Assembly: GCA_032768795.1 (NCBI GenBank)
Contig: CP136494.1
Location: 186,001-250,000, forward strand
Direction: 5' to 3'
Source: Tremella fuciformis
Taxonomy: Eukaryota; Basidiomycota; Tremellomycetes; Tremellales; Tremellaceae
Length of the DNA stretch: 64,000 nucleotides
In this document: in pieces, positions 21,034 to 32,416 of the stretch
Position numbering within the stretch: position 1 is the stretch's first letter
Layout: every line of letters begins with the position of its first letter
Made by a program: the position numbers and the translations under genes
Notes under the pieces: generated by a model
What the model was told of the DNA's origin: nothing
Database searches by the model: none
What the model saw: only the letters and a program-made list of their open reading frames with translations

Positions 21034-21044
21034 CTCGTAACTCA

Positions 21045-22527
21045 ATGACTTTGGACAAGTCAGTGTCAACTATACTCCCAACTCCCATGCCTTCCTCGTC
21101 CTCGCCCTTCAGGTCTCCAGACAAATGCCTCTCAGACCAAGAGGCATATCGTACCAGCATGTTGCGCGAATGGCATCCCGCCATAGTTGGGGCGGCCGGC
21201 TGTCACGTATTGGCGTCAGTTTCTCTCTGTTTCTCTTACATACAAGCTATGACTGATCCGCGTCGCAGAAGGGGTTGCCATGTGAGTCAGCCGCGCGTGG
21301 GGCAAAAGAAAGGAGGTACAGCATGGGTTGGCTATTTGGTCGTAGACGAAGAGGACGGGCTGGACCTGCGAAAAGCATATTGGTTGGTCGCCCGCCGCAG
21401 TCTCCCGTTATACCCCTCACTACCCACTTCCTGGTCTTTTCTTTCCCTCTTGATCATCGCTTCCCCAACGACATGCGAGTGAAGATAACACGACACGCTG
21501 ACTTGTGATCAAGGGTCGTGCCGGTCAAAATGGGCTTTCAATCGACGTCCAAAAGTCGCAACGACGTCTTGAGGGAGATTCAGCAACTCGACGATGCGCT
21601 CGAGCATCAGGCCGAATACTATGCGTATGCTGCACTCCTCGCTTGTCCGGATAAAGCATATGTGGGCTATTCTTCTGCCGGCGCTATCGACACTCACATC
21701 GTCTATGTGTCCTTCCCTTGCCCAGCTACCGACCAGGCCGCCAGCCTCGTCACCCCCGGTATTCTCGTCGCAAAGGTGTATCATTCTGCCTTTGTCGAGA
21801 GGTTTGCCACCTGTAGGCAGCAAGACGATCCCAACAGCCAGGCGAGCAAAGCAGCCCAGCTCATGGTGCCTCTCTGGGAGAAAGAGGAAGACCCTAGTCC
21901 TGCGCCGGACCACCTGACCGGATGTCCTATGAGTGTTGATGTGCTTGCGTGAGCCGCTGTTCCCTCCTGAATTGGCGCCAGAACGCAGGTCAAAGCTGAA
22001 CGGCGCCAGTTGTGCCGGATCGGGGTTGGAAGAGGGAACGATGTGGTACCTCAGGGACGGCATCTGGTAAGTTTCAGCTACCGCGTTGAGACACGAAAGC
22101 AGCCTGAAATCGATGCAGGGTCAACGATTATCTGGATCGACACTCGCTCGGGGCAGCCGGCCAGAAAATCACAGAGGCCGAATCCGAGCTTTTCGCCCTG
22201 ACCGCGTTGCATGCGAGTGAGACCGTCACCGTCTACCCTTTGCCTTCTCGCGTGCGCTGGGCCGTTTACATAAGGAGAAGCTTGACCCCGCTCGAGATAG
22301 ATCTTGCCCTCAAAGCGCTCGATGCGATACTGTCCAACAGCTTCGGAGCCAAAGACGGGCGGTCACGCTCAGCTGTCACAAGTCCGCGGAGGAAGAAGAG
22401 GAAGATCAAGCCCAATTCTGAGCCTCTCATCTCAAAGGCGAGGCCAAAGCTAGATGTTCTCGGACAGGCGAGGCACGAGGATGTCTCAGAGTCGGATTCG
22501 GAGGCAGAGGAGTCTGAAATCAGATGA
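21045..22527 (+). CDS. Gene Y: multi-exon hypothetical nuclear protein
   Basis: No family recognised. Proposed exons: 21045-21206, 21269-21281, 21322-21478, 21514-21948, 21989-22066, 22119-22527. The last three junctions are well supported: short GT-AG introns (35, 40 and 52 nt) that join frames exactly. The two introns at 21207-21268 and 21282-21321 are less certain; reading through also stays open. The protein has blocks such as YYAYAALLACPDKAYVGYSS and VTVYPLPSRVRWAVYIRR, then a basic run PRRKKRKIKP that would serve as a nuclear signal and an acidic Ser/Glu C-terminus. The start lies only 6 bp past the CTCGT target duplication of element C, so the native upstream promoter has been displaced by about 11 kb. 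Confidence 0.6.
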
Positions 22528-22804
22528 AGACATGAAGAGAGAGATGGACAACCTTTGTCATACTTCGTAAGATATATATTTTGTGGTCACCTTCGCTCAA
22601 TACAGCCTGGAGGAGTCGTTAAGATTAGATTATGATGTACACGCCCTGGTCGACCACGCTGGTTCACCTACACACCCACCATCCTCACGATGGCAAACCC
22701 GCCTCTTGCCCTCTTGCCCTTGCAAACCTCCCTCCCTACGATATCAGTGCGGTGGGATTCATTGATCTCCACGACAGCCGCACATGCTGATCCCCTGTCA
22801 GCTG
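22528..22804. other. Convergent 3' intergenic region
   Basis: 277 bp between the stop of gene Y and the stop of the minus-strand gene at 22805. TATATATTTT-type sequence at 22570-22580 is the only candidate 3' processing signal; nothing else noted. Confidence 0.5.
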
Positions 22805-24278
22805 TCATTCCGAGTTCGAGAACAACCGACCAGTGTTCGCCAACTTGTTGACGTCAGCGACTATCTGTTGGAGCCATGTCGAGGAGGATGCCGATACAGG
22901 GGAAAGGCAATGTGACTCACAGTAGCCGGTGTCATAACGCCACGTCACCTCTCGAGACACATCAAGTGTCTTGCGCACGCGGAAGTGCAATCGTCGATAC
23001 CAGGGAAGTGACTTGGCGTTTGGCTCTGTTAGCGTCTGCCATTTGGTATCCACAGTGTAGTGAGTACATTGATGCTGCCTGTCAGCTATCGGGCAAACCT
23101 GAAGGGTGTCTGTCGATCGCTTGAGTGCGATGAGGAAGGGACAACAGGATGTCAGAGGAGAGCAGAACACAGGGGACATAGACCCACGTTCACGAGTCGT
23201 CCCGGCCCGTACCCAATACCGAGGCCTGAGACGCTCTGAACATGTCGGGCTGTTCCAAACATGTTGCCCGAGGACACTTGAAACTCGCCCAGGACATCGA
23301 CAGGCCGCTGCCTAACCTTACTGCCGTTGCGATTCTTCAGCTTGGCCATATCGCTCGAGCTGGGAAAGTCGATCCCAACTACTATCACGCCGAATCCGGG
23401 CAAATCGCCAGCGATCCCATCGGGGCCGATGCCCTTGCTGGCGAGCAGGAGATCAAGTCGATCAGGGTTATTCGAGGGCTTGATGTACTCCTTGAGCGAG
23501 ACGATACCAAGATGTGGGGTCCCGTATCGCAAAGACTTGACGATTCCGAAGTGGTCATCGAGACAGAAGTCGACATGGATTTGCAGAATCCTATGGATCA
23601 GTGTGAGCGGGTGCAGGAGTGAGGGAATGAGAGGCCCCCGGAGCAGTGGGGAAAGATACTCTGAATGCCCAAGTGGATGCAAGCGGCACTCACGCCTTTA
23701 AGAGAGACCGACAGAGCACTGGCTGATGGTCCACCCATCGATCATACCTGCTCCATCTCAGCATACACATCTCTCCGCGCACAATGACAACGAAATACAA
23801 GCACCCACACTGTATTCAAGGCAACCAGTGCTTTTCCGACCTGCAGAGATCCTCTCTCATACTTGCCATAACGGTACAAGGACTTCCCGGATGTCCGGTC
23901 TGCACCTTGTCCGCGAGACACCGCCAGGTCGGTACCACTGACCCTGTTGTGCTCCTTCCTTACATCTGAGTGGGATGCATCGGGAGTCGGCGAGTCAGAT
24001 TCGCTACGATCTGTGCCCGATGTGGTGTGTCCTTGGTCTTGGTCGAGGTGCGAAGACGAGGAATCTGAGATGGATGCGAGGGCGTCTCCTGACTCGCTGG
24101 TACTCCTCGATGATGATGGGACGGGTACCGCGGAGGCATGGAGGATCAACGATAGCCAACCGGGGGGAGCGCCCTTCAGGGACAGAACGACGACCAGGAG
24201 CTCATGTTCGTACTCGTCAAGGAGACGAATGGTTTGTATGGATGCAGGACCGTGACTGGCGCGAGATGAAGAGCACAT
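22805..24278 (-). CDS. Hypothetical multi-exon gene
   Basis: Function not recognised. First exon from ATG 24278 reads MCSSSRASHGPASIQTIRLL, followed by a Ser/Asp-rich stretch, and ends near a GTAAGG donor at about 23962. Internal open segments include the frame 23682-23152 (DDHFGIVKSLRYGTPHLGIV). The last segment (23179-22805) reads LPWYRRLHFRVRKTLDVSRE and ends at 22805. Several GT-AG pairs fit (for example a donor at the GTGAACGTG near 23195), but I could not fix all joins. A plus-strand frame at 23242-23622 overlaps and competes. Minus is preferred because of the clean start and donor sites and the shared promoter with the JmjC-like gene. Confidence 0.4.
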
Positions 24279-24483
24279 GATATCGTATGTAGAGGAGTGG
24301 ACACGAATACTCGAGTGCTGTGCGAGTACAGTATATAGAGTAGAGTACTCGTCACAGCGGGCGGCGATAGGTCACGTGTACTCTACTCGTAACAGTTTCG
24401 CGACGACGACGACGACGACGACGTATGACTGTCATATCTTTGTCTTCATCTTCACTCTTTCTCAAGCACTCGGCTCGGTCATC
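24279..24483. promoter_or_regulatory. Bidirectional promoter with TACTCGT motifs
   Basis: 205 bp between two diverging start codons. It contains GAATACTCGAG, GAGTACTCGTCAC, CACGTGTACTC and CTACTCGTAAC, a CAGTATATAG TATA-like box, and a (CGA)n run at about 24402-24422. The TACTCGT motif is repeated here on one strand and recurs at other intergenic sites in the window. Confidence 0.5.
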
Positions 24484-26957
24484 ATGTCCTCACCCCAGCC
24501 TGATTCCGAATCTCAGCACTCCAAGTCGAGGCTCATACTAGGATTCTCCCCCAACCTTGAGCATGGCCCGGTCGATCAGCCCTCTGCCTACTGTGCTCCG
24601 ACTTCATCCGCCGCCGACGCCCCCTCCTCTACTACCGCCCTCGTTCCCGCTCCCGCTCCCGCTGCTGCTGCTGCTGCTGCTACGGTACCGAAGCCATTGC
24701 CGGTAAAGCTGTACCGCTCTGTTGAGAAGGCAGCAGAAGCTGGCGTAGCCCAAACATCAGTGATCCCACTGATGACTGAGCCTATCCCGTCAGCCCTTCG
24801 AGGCGGATGCGACTTGGTCGCAGTTAGACTGCGCCACTTGCTGGCAGGATGCTCAGAGTCCGGACCGTGTGCTTCTCTTGGCTACTGCATTCCCCTGGGG
24901 CTCTTTCTCTGCTGTTCCTCAGAGGCAGACCCTCTGGATCATGTCGCCGTCAGATTACTGGCCAACACATATTCTCTGGTCTCGGAAATGCTCAAGTCTC
25001 ATCCATCAGTGCAGCTGGAAGAGGGCGTACTAGCGGCACTACTCCACATCTCAATCCGGCTGAACGACCATCTGAGCCGAAGACCACCAAGAGAGCATGG
25101 CCCTCCCCCTCACCCTTCCCCTGCCACTGCCCCCGCGCGTGCTCAAAGGCAAGCACCGGTCGACAAACGATCGTCCGCGGACCTAGACCTAGACGAGATT
25201 GTACCCTCGATCGGGAACAACATCGTTTCGTCGCAGCTCGGGCCGCAGTACGACTGGGACGACGTGGAGACAGCAGAGTTTCGGGGGCCACGACCCGCAG
25301 ACGTGGGGTCACCGCTGCAGCAAATCGACATTGCCGAGGGTGAGTGGCTCCGAGATTTAGAGCATTGGCCCGATCCATGCGAAGAATGACTTGGATCTGA
25401 TACATCTTGCAGACCTTTCCAACACGCAAATGCTACATGCCTCGAGTATGCGACAACAGGAAGCGACCTGGCTCTCTGACCTGTTCAGGGCCGGGACGGA
25501 TTCGACGAGAGACCCGTACAGTCCGGCCCCAATCACAGTCTGGCGTCATGTGAGCGGCCGGTCTCGCACGCACAACCTTCGCCTGCTAGGGGCACAGCTG
25601 CCCAAGCGATTCGAGGAGACGCTCGCTAGGTTGGACGTATGGGGCAAGGACCAGTACTTTACCCTTCACGGTCAGCACGTCCACTCGTCGCACCGTCCTA
25701 AAGCTGATTCATGCTGCAGCACCTGGCCGCGAGACGGCCAAAGTAAAGGGCGAGATCGCTTTTCAAGCTATCAAGTTTCTGAACGTCCGATTTCCCTCTG
25801 GAAAGATAGCCCCGAAGGCGAACGAGGTGCCACTGAACCTGCTGAACGCCGACTTCACAGACGCGCCTCTGTCACCGGCATACCATCCCCCGCGGTTTTT
25901 GCAGGCAAACTGCTGGCTGAGCCGGTTCGCTGCAAGAGCAAAAGGCATAGGGATCACACTTTCCAGGATGTCACACATTCTGACCGTGAGCTCCCACCCC
26001 ATCACAAGTGGAACCGGCATGACTCACCGCGCCAGGTAACCACAGCAGGCTACTTCACTCATATGCACTCCGACCCGACCGCTGGTACTGTATTCAGCCA
26101 CATTCTCACTGGTGAGAAGGTTGGCCACCCTGTTCGATACTGCATTGAGGGCACGGCTGATCCCGATTGGTGTTCTACTTTGTGCGGCCTTCTGCAGAGG
26201 TCAATTTGGCGGTCTTGAGCAGTAGGTCCTACGTCGTTCAGCAGAATTCCAAGTTGGGCATGAGCTCATAGACGAGCCTTCAAATTCGATCGGAATATGG
26301 TTTTCGGGCGAGATTATCAACGAGGAGATGTGTTTCGGGTGACGTTCAGAGCCGGCGACTCTTAGTGAGGGGACCACTGCATCCGCAGCACACTGGATCG
26401 GAGCTGATGTGCAGTCTCATTCCTGGCACCTGGCCACATGCCGTATTCACCCCCGTGCCGACCACAGTGATAGGGTCGACACATTATCATGACGCCAACG
26501 TTGCTGGTCGTTCGTCGCCTCCCCCTCATGGACTGAGGATCCGAATAAAGACCATTGTCTGATCTTCAGAGATTCGGCAATGGAAGCAAGAGCAACAAGT
26601 GGGCGACTCTGGCAGCCTGCCCTATTTCCCTCTGTAAGCTTTCATTCGCAGCTATCATGTGCGTCGGACTGATGCTTCAGATTGGCATATTGGAGCATGA
26701 AGGACATCGGAGAGTCTTTGGAGCAGAACACGGACCAGCGTATCCGAGTACGTTGTTTGTGATCATCGCATTTGGGTATCCAGCGGGCGCTGACAAGCAA
26801 GCCATTCCCAGCCCGAGAAGATGTGCTGACCCTCGTCGATTTTGTGAGAGAGCACACGCCGGACATCGTCGAGCTTGCCAGAGGCGAGGTCTCTGCCAAG
26901 GACGTTGAGGCCGATTGTGACTTGGTAAGCGAGGGTTTCAAAGGGAACAACACCTGA
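24484..26957 (+). CDS. JmjC-like domain protein, multi-exon (possibly damaged)
   Basis: Proposed exons: 24484-25339, 25413-25670, 25720-25985, 26036-26119, then smaller exons to a stop at 26955-26957. All listed junctions are GT-AG and keep frame. The N-terminus is Ser/Ala/Pro-rich. The C-terminal half has JmjC features: GYFTHMHSDPTAGTVFSHIL with the H-x-D iron ligands and a following LTGEK, then FYFVRPSAEV, FRVTFRAGDS, and LIPGTWPHAVFTPVP giving the second His ligand. The end reads REDVLTLVDFVREHTPD. JmjC proteins are Fe(II)/2-oxoglutarate oxygenases, often histone demethylases or hydroxylases; the substrate here is unknown. The intron after GEK (26120-26169) would end in TG, not AG, so this copy may be mis-spliced. 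Confidence 0.65.
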
Positions 26958-26959
26958 GA

Positions 26960-27058
26960 GAACCGAGACATAACCTCATGGTCTTATCGTTCTCCGTCAT
27001 GATGCCCAAAGAGGCGATTCTCATCCTATGAAAGCGTCTCGCGGCCTATTGTTCGCCA
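26960..27058 (-). repeat. Probable LTR remnant of the truncated copia element
   Basis: On the minus strand a polypurine tract (CGAGGGGGAG) at about 27059-27068 precedes TGGCGAACAATAGGCC, as at the start of a 3' LTR. The segment matches the relic at 2605-2670. The far end is not defined and would fall within or beside the 3' end of the JmjC-like gene. Confidence 0.45.
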
Positions 27059-27329
27059 CTCCCCCTCGAAGTCGGCTGGCTTCGATACTTCGCGATGGTG
27101 TTGAGTCTTGGAGGCTGTCGATCTTCGCTCTATCACGATAGAATCCGAGAATCGCGAAGAGGACTTTGCTTGTTTCTTCGTCAATATTGATGATCTCGGT
27201 GTCCATGGATGGCTCTGAGTCTGCTTGATCCTGTGCAGCTCCCCCTACAGTCCTATCCTCTTTGCGCATGCAGCGTCGGTCACTCGGTCTGCCTTCCCGA
27301 TTACGGTGTTCTGATCGCGACTGACTTGA

Positions 27330-27560
27330 TCATTTAACGCTTGTGCAGCATCGTCTTTCTCTGCTAGATCCTTGATTTGACCACCAGTTGGGCGGTACCG
27401 CGGTGCGGCGCCGCGGAGGACGCTCGAGACACGGCGCATGGACATGGCGAGCGAGTGCTGCGGCTGGAAGCGACTTCGTGAGGATATCCGCCTTTTTGTC
27501 GACCGAGCTGATATACAGCAACTTGACCTTGCCGGTGTCGACGAGTTCTCAGGCGTTCAC
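27330..27560 (-). pseudogene. Copia RNase H C-terminal fragment
   Basis: Reads VKLLYISSVDKKADILTKSL, the conserved end of copia RNase H, followed by LPAAALARHVHA. Frame is lost on both sides. It is separated from the protease by over 850 bp of degenerate sequence rather than the roughly 3 kb a complete element would have. Confidence 0.7.
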
Positions 27561-28424
27561 GGTGCTTACTGCTCAACACTCCCCCTCGAACTTGGCGGGC
27601 TGCAACTCTTCGAGCGTCTCTGCTACGGTGTCAAGCATCTCTGCGACAACCTCAAGCTTACCTGCAGCGTTGTGAAGCCCGTCGATATTCGCACCATGAC
27701 AATCAAGCCCGGAAACGACCGATGCGGGCGTCGCACGGTCCAGTACCCTCTCCCTTCTAGGCAGGTCGGAAGCGATCCTCTCGTTCTCGGTCATTTCTGC
27801 ACCAGTCTTGATGATCTTGGTGTCTCCCGATAGCTCTGTCCCTCTGTGATGCTCTCCAGCTCCCCCTGCATGCATGCAGTCTCACATCCCGTGTGCATGC
27901 AGCGAAGCGTTGCCGGTGATGCTGAGTTGCGTGCCGACTGTCGGCGTTTCGGCGTCTTGATCCGGGCACATGATGTGGCATCACGTCGCTTCCGTCTTTG
28001 TCGTTTGCAGGACGAGTTGTCATCGTGTCTCTCTCGCCGTTGTCCTTCAGCTCGTCATTGATGGCTGACATGCGCATGTAGCCGTGCTCCTGCGCCTCGT
28101 ACTGATCCTCCTGACCTAGGGCTTCAAGACGGTGTGCGGCAACGGCGGTGGCGGACGACTTGCTGGGCGAAATCTCACTCTGATAGGCTGGGCTGATCTC
28201 CAGCTCTGTAGTGCCGGTGTCGACGGTTCTCTGACGTCTCGCCTCTCTCTGGCCCGTGTCCGCGGCCTCCTTCTCATCACAGGCTCCCCCTGCTCTCATC
28301 TGATTGCCAAACCTTGCGGCCTCGCCCTCATCATCGTCCTGCGACTCCCTGACTGCGGCGATGTAGCCCAGGGCGGTCGGGCTGGTGGTCTTGAGAGTGA
28401 CGGTCCACACGAATCCTTTCTTCC

Positions 28425-29228
28425 TCATGGTGAGCGTCTCTTCTCCCTCTGCAGCGTGCCGCCCTTTTCCTTGATCTCTGCGTGCCAGCCACGGGTAAGC
28501 AGCCTCGACAACAAGCACACGCTGACTCGAGCAGTCGGCACGAGATAGACGTCTTGCAGGATGAGGCGTCGTCCCGAGACGAGCGTCACGTCGATCTCGC
28601 CTACCTCGACGGCCTCAACGGTCCCTCCGATGGGTAGCCCAAAGGCGACGGGCGTCTCGAGCGCTCGCACGCTCTTGAGGATCGAGCGGTGCGGGGTCAA
28701 ATGATGGGTGGCTCCGCTATCTATCACCCAGTGCATCTTGACGACGCTCTCCGGATCCGCGGCGGTCTCGATAGCCTCGGCAACGGCCTTACAGCTGGTT
28801 GTACCGTCCTCTGCGATCTCGACGGTCTCTGCAACCTCGACGATCCTCTCGTTGGCGACAACGGACTTGCTCTCAGCCCATGGGTCGCCGAGCAGATCGG
28901 CCCACTCATTCGCGGCAACAGTCAGATCGATCCACTCCAAGCCGGCCGCGAGCAGCCCTGTGCTTGCCTTGGGCGGGATGGTGATGCGCTTGTCCTTGGT
29001 GAGCGGTTTGTCCTTGTCTGCGACCGAGCGCTCATCGTCAGAGCTCTCGTCGTCATTGTCGTCGTCCTCGGTGTCGCTCTGCTGGTTGCGACGACTCGGT
29101 CGGTCCCTGCGATCCCTATGAGTCTTGCGCTGACGTGCAGCCTTGCAGTCCCGTTTCCAGTGACCCATCTCTCCGCATCGCCGACACTCGTCATCCTTCC
29201 TCGCCTTGCGACAACGCTCCGCTATCAT
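28425..29228 (-). pseudogene. Copia gag zinc knuckle and aspartic protease
   Basis: CCHC knuckle CRRCGEMGHWKRDC near the N-terminus, an acidic Asp/Ser-rich spacer, then VIDSGATHHLTPHRSIL with the catalytic Asp and the downstream LILQDVYLVPTARV expected of copia protease. It ends in a frameshift into the degenerate frame 28518-27757 (RKKGFVWTVTL). Gag N-terminal sequence is in a separate frame at 29768-29307. Confidence 0.75.
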
Positions 29229-29306
29229 GACATCGTCTCCATGGTTCTTCTCTGTCAGGCCGTATCGGTCAAACCGGCCATCTCGTCCGTGTGACGGCCT
29301 AGCCCG

Positions 29307-29768
29307 TCATCCAGCGATCTCGGCGGTGTATTTCAAGAGTAGGACCACCCAGGACTGCTGATTCTTGGCTATAGGGGCCAATTCAGCCGTCACGATGTGG
29401 AAGGCGGGATCTAGGATGGTTAACAGGAACCTCTGCGCGCGCTCGCCAGCGCTCAGGACGATCCTGGCACGCTCGCCGTCGGCGATAGCCTTTGAGAACC
29501 TCTCGACATGGGCTCTCATCTCATCGGCAGAGGTGTCGCCTCGGAGATCTAGCGTCCACATGAGAGCTTGCACGATCCTCTGATTCTTCAGGAGATCAAC
29601 CTTGTGCATCCTATCGCAACAACGCCACATGTCAACGGCTGCCGAACTGCCTCTGTTTTCGTCCCCTTGAGCGACCCCTGTGCCCTGCTCTCTTGAGCTT
29701 GGCATCGTTCCCCAGTCCTTCTTCTCCTCGCTGGCCCTAGCGTCTCCAGCCTCAGATCCTGTCGGCAT
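29307..29768 (-). pseudogene. Copia gag N-terminal region
   Basis: 153-codon frame (MPTGSEAGDARASEEKKDW..., LMWTLDLRGDTSADEMRAH, RAQRFLLTILDPAF) placed just upstream of the knuckle/protease frame and similar in plan to UBN2-type copia gag. It ends 79 bp before the knuckle frame, through a frameshift or a lost intron. The assignment rests mainly on position. Confidence 0.5.
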
Positions 29769-29853
29769 GACAGATCAACCGCGACCTTCCCTGCCTACAT
29801 TTGGCAGGGCATGTCCCGGGTGAACGCCCCTTTGCCAGCTGACCCACCCTCCT

Positions 29854-29961
29854 CAGCGCCCTTCACGGCCGCTTCCTCCTCAGTGCCCTTCACGGCGGCT
29901 CTCTCACCAGCGCCCTCTGTGGCCGCTCACCCCCCAGCGCCCGCTGCGGCAGCTCAACAAA
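29854..29961. repeat. 27-bp minisatellite, four copies
   Basis: Four degenerate units each opening CAGYGCCC and spaced exactly 27 bp. Read on the plus strand they encode a 9-residue repeat (APFTAASSS, VPFTAALSP, APSVAAHPP, APAAAAQQT). Confidence 0.8.
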
Positions 29962-31629
29962 CCCTCTCTGAGGCATGCTCCTGCGCCGCGCCCACGGCCA
30001 TTGACCCAGTGCCCGCCAGCACCAGGACTGATTGCCGGGTTTCTTCTCTGAGACCCCATACTCAAACTTGCGGCTACCGGCTGCATGAGACTGATTCTGA
30101 TCCAGATACCTCGATCAGCTGCGGCATGGAAAGCCCCCGAAGTTCCAGAAGGCGGATGCGACGTATGTTGCGGCTGTGTCAAATGGCAATGGCAACATGT
30201 GACGCGGTAACGAGTCGGGTCGACGCTTTCCTTAGTTACGGCACAATGAGCAGAGATCATCCCAGCTGCTCTGATTGCCAACGTCGATGCTGATGGGGTC
30301 AAGGTAACTAACGCCCGGCGATGAAGATGTCATTTCAGGGCTCGTTCTCGTCTTTACCCAGGCAGCCTTGCGGTCGGATAGCACCCCCTTGATAGTCGAA
30401 GAGGATGAGAGACCGGGCACGAGGGGGACACTGAAGTCGCGGTATGACCACCAGATGGTTTCGGCTTGGGTCTGAAGCGTCAGCGATGTCATCTTCACTC
30501 CCAATTGATAGAGACATGCTACGTACGAGTAGTTACCCCTTGGATTGCTCCCCATTCCTCGCCTCATGGTATCTCGGCGTAGTTCTCCCATCGATACCTT
30601 GAAGGTGGGAGTGGGCGGCTTCCTGTTAGGAATGGCGTACTCTCCACCGTAGAGCGTCCGCGGCTTGCAAACCAGCTGATTCAATCTGCGCCAGCGTCAG
30701 CTGTGCCCAGAAGGGAGGGCGGTGAGCTCAACTGACTTTGGTTGGCAGTGAGGCGGGACGACTGAAGGTGTCTCGGACCGGACAGCCCAGATCCTGTGCC
30801 GGCCGAATACGACTCACAAGATGGCGGGGCCGATCTCGACCGGATTGGCTTTGACGCGAGGTGCGGTTGGAGTGAGGGCATAGGTCTTGAGGGCAGGGCA
30901 AGAGGCGGAGGCGTGGGGAGATGGGTAAGGTCATCAGCCGCCTTGGAGTGGACGGGAACCACGCCGGGATCGTGTGCGCGATGTGGTGGGAAGTGGCGAT
31001 GGATATGGCCAAGATGATAAGAGGAGGGGCCGGCTCGCAGATGGCATGGCGGGGCTTGCCGGTGACATGGAAGCGCCTGTCAGGACTGTGGCACTGAGAC
31101 TGTGGCGGAATGAGACAAGGCCAAGTGCCACACGGCCTGACTCAGCCAACCGCCCACTTGCCTCATCCGGGTGAAGTAGCCGAACTGCTAAATGCGGCAC
31201 TCGGACTGTCTAGTATAGTTGAACGGTTTTCGAATACATATAGTAGACATTCGAGTAGAGAAGATCTCTAGTCGAATGTATCTCTTGTACTCTCAGTCTA
31301 CTTCTAGTAACCCTACTCGATTGCATACTCCCTGCGAGGCAACCTCGACTTCCCAGCTCGACGCGGACTATCCTACGTCCGGTCTTGACAGCGCCCACCC
31401 TCCGTGAGACCGAGTAGGTTGTCAAGGCGTACGACGTGACGCTCGCTTTCCTCTGCCGTCTGCTGCTGACGCCGACGCCGACGCTGGCGCCAGCGCGGGT
31501 GGCTAAATGGCGATGAAGGGGGAGATGGTTCAGACATGACCCCAGGAGGACCCCTTGGTATGTGCTGACATCGTATAGCTGCTTGGAGGGACCACTGGCG
31601 TCCCCTCGGTGTGACATGGCGCGCGCTCG

Positions 31630-31660
31630 CCGTTGCCGTTGCCGTTGCCGTTGCCGTTTC
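31630..31660. repeat. (GTTGCC)n microsatellite
   Basis: About five hexamer units (CGTTGCCGTTGCC...), reading as Arg-Gln or Gly-Asn dipeptides on the minus strand and Val-Ala/Pro-Leu on the plus. Confidence 0.8.
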
Positions 31661-32416
31661 CGCTCCCGCTCCAACTCCCTCTCCCTCGCCTCGAGCCTCT
31701 CCTGCAGCTGTCCTTGATCCACTCGCTACTTACCTCGTTTACGCCCGCCTCGATCAGCTTGGCATGTCGAGGGTACCTGTTCCCAGAACGGCACGAGCCA
31801 CTAAAGCTTGTTACAGGATGCCATGCCATGGCAGTCGCGACGTCGCCCAAGCAACAGTCATCGCACTCGTCGCAATCATCGAATGATGCCAGGACGCAAC
31901 AAACAGCGAGGCAAACAGCTTGAGACTGTACCTTACTGTAAGGTGTCGAGCTCGTCTCGCTCAATGGGAGCAGCAGTCTGTCTGTAAATTGATGTTTATC
32001 TTTGCTGTAACACCGTCTCACAGCTTCGACAACAATGTGGGCGAAAGGAAGATGGAGGTACTAGCCAGCCATTAGATCGACTTGCTACGGAAGCACGAGA
32101 AAAGCACCATCGACCCCTACCACACCACCCTTCAGTCCCCTTCACGAGCTGACCGTTCCAGGAGACGCGAGCAGAAGCGTTTGGGTGAGCAGCCATCGTT
32201 CATTGAGAAGTCACCAGTGGACCATTCACTTTGGCCGCCACGTCCCATGACAGCTCTCAGCCGACTCAATAGAACCAATTGTCGGGCGGACGGTCGAGGC
32301 GACTACTGTCGAGGAGAGGATGGGAACGGGGAGCTGGCGACATCATCGGGCAGTGACGACGCGGGAATACACGAAGCGGGGCAAACAATACATTGAACAG
32401 GGGCTACTCGGCCCGC

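Larger units (their letters stand above)
27060..29770 (-). mobile_element. Truncated, rearranged Ty1/copia element
   Basis: Minus-strand order: gag (29768-29307), zinc knuckle and protease (29228-28425), degenerate sequence (to 27757), then the last piece of RNase H (about 27560-27330). Integrase, RT and most of RNase H are missing. Two stretches (27057-27240 and 27577-27865) are diverged copies of each other and both contain CTCCCCCT-type polypurine complements, so the 3' part was duplicated as well as internally deleted. It is not autonomous. Confidence 0.7.
29811..32021 (-). other. Unresolved multi-exon coding region
   Basis: Both strands have plausible exons and I could not settle a model. 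On the minus strand 30684-30232 reads KPRTLYGGEYAIPNRKPPTP and NYSYVACLYQLGVKMTSL, ending in DLCSLCRN; an upstream segment 31012-30728 ends near a donor (GTCAGT) whose acceptor GGCGCAG precedes 30690, though the phase did not fit. 31722-31530 holds a charged RQRQRQ/EREL helix. On the plus strand 29811-30293 is Pro/Ala-rich and ends in CSDCQRRC. No family recognised. 31190-31340 is AT-richer with ATTCGAGTAGAG-type motifs and may be a promoter. Confidence 0.3.

Noticed and set aside
23242..23622. 126-codon plus-strand frame
   Set aside because: Overlaps a minus-strand gene model with a better start and splice sites; not excluded, but not supported enough to list as a gene.
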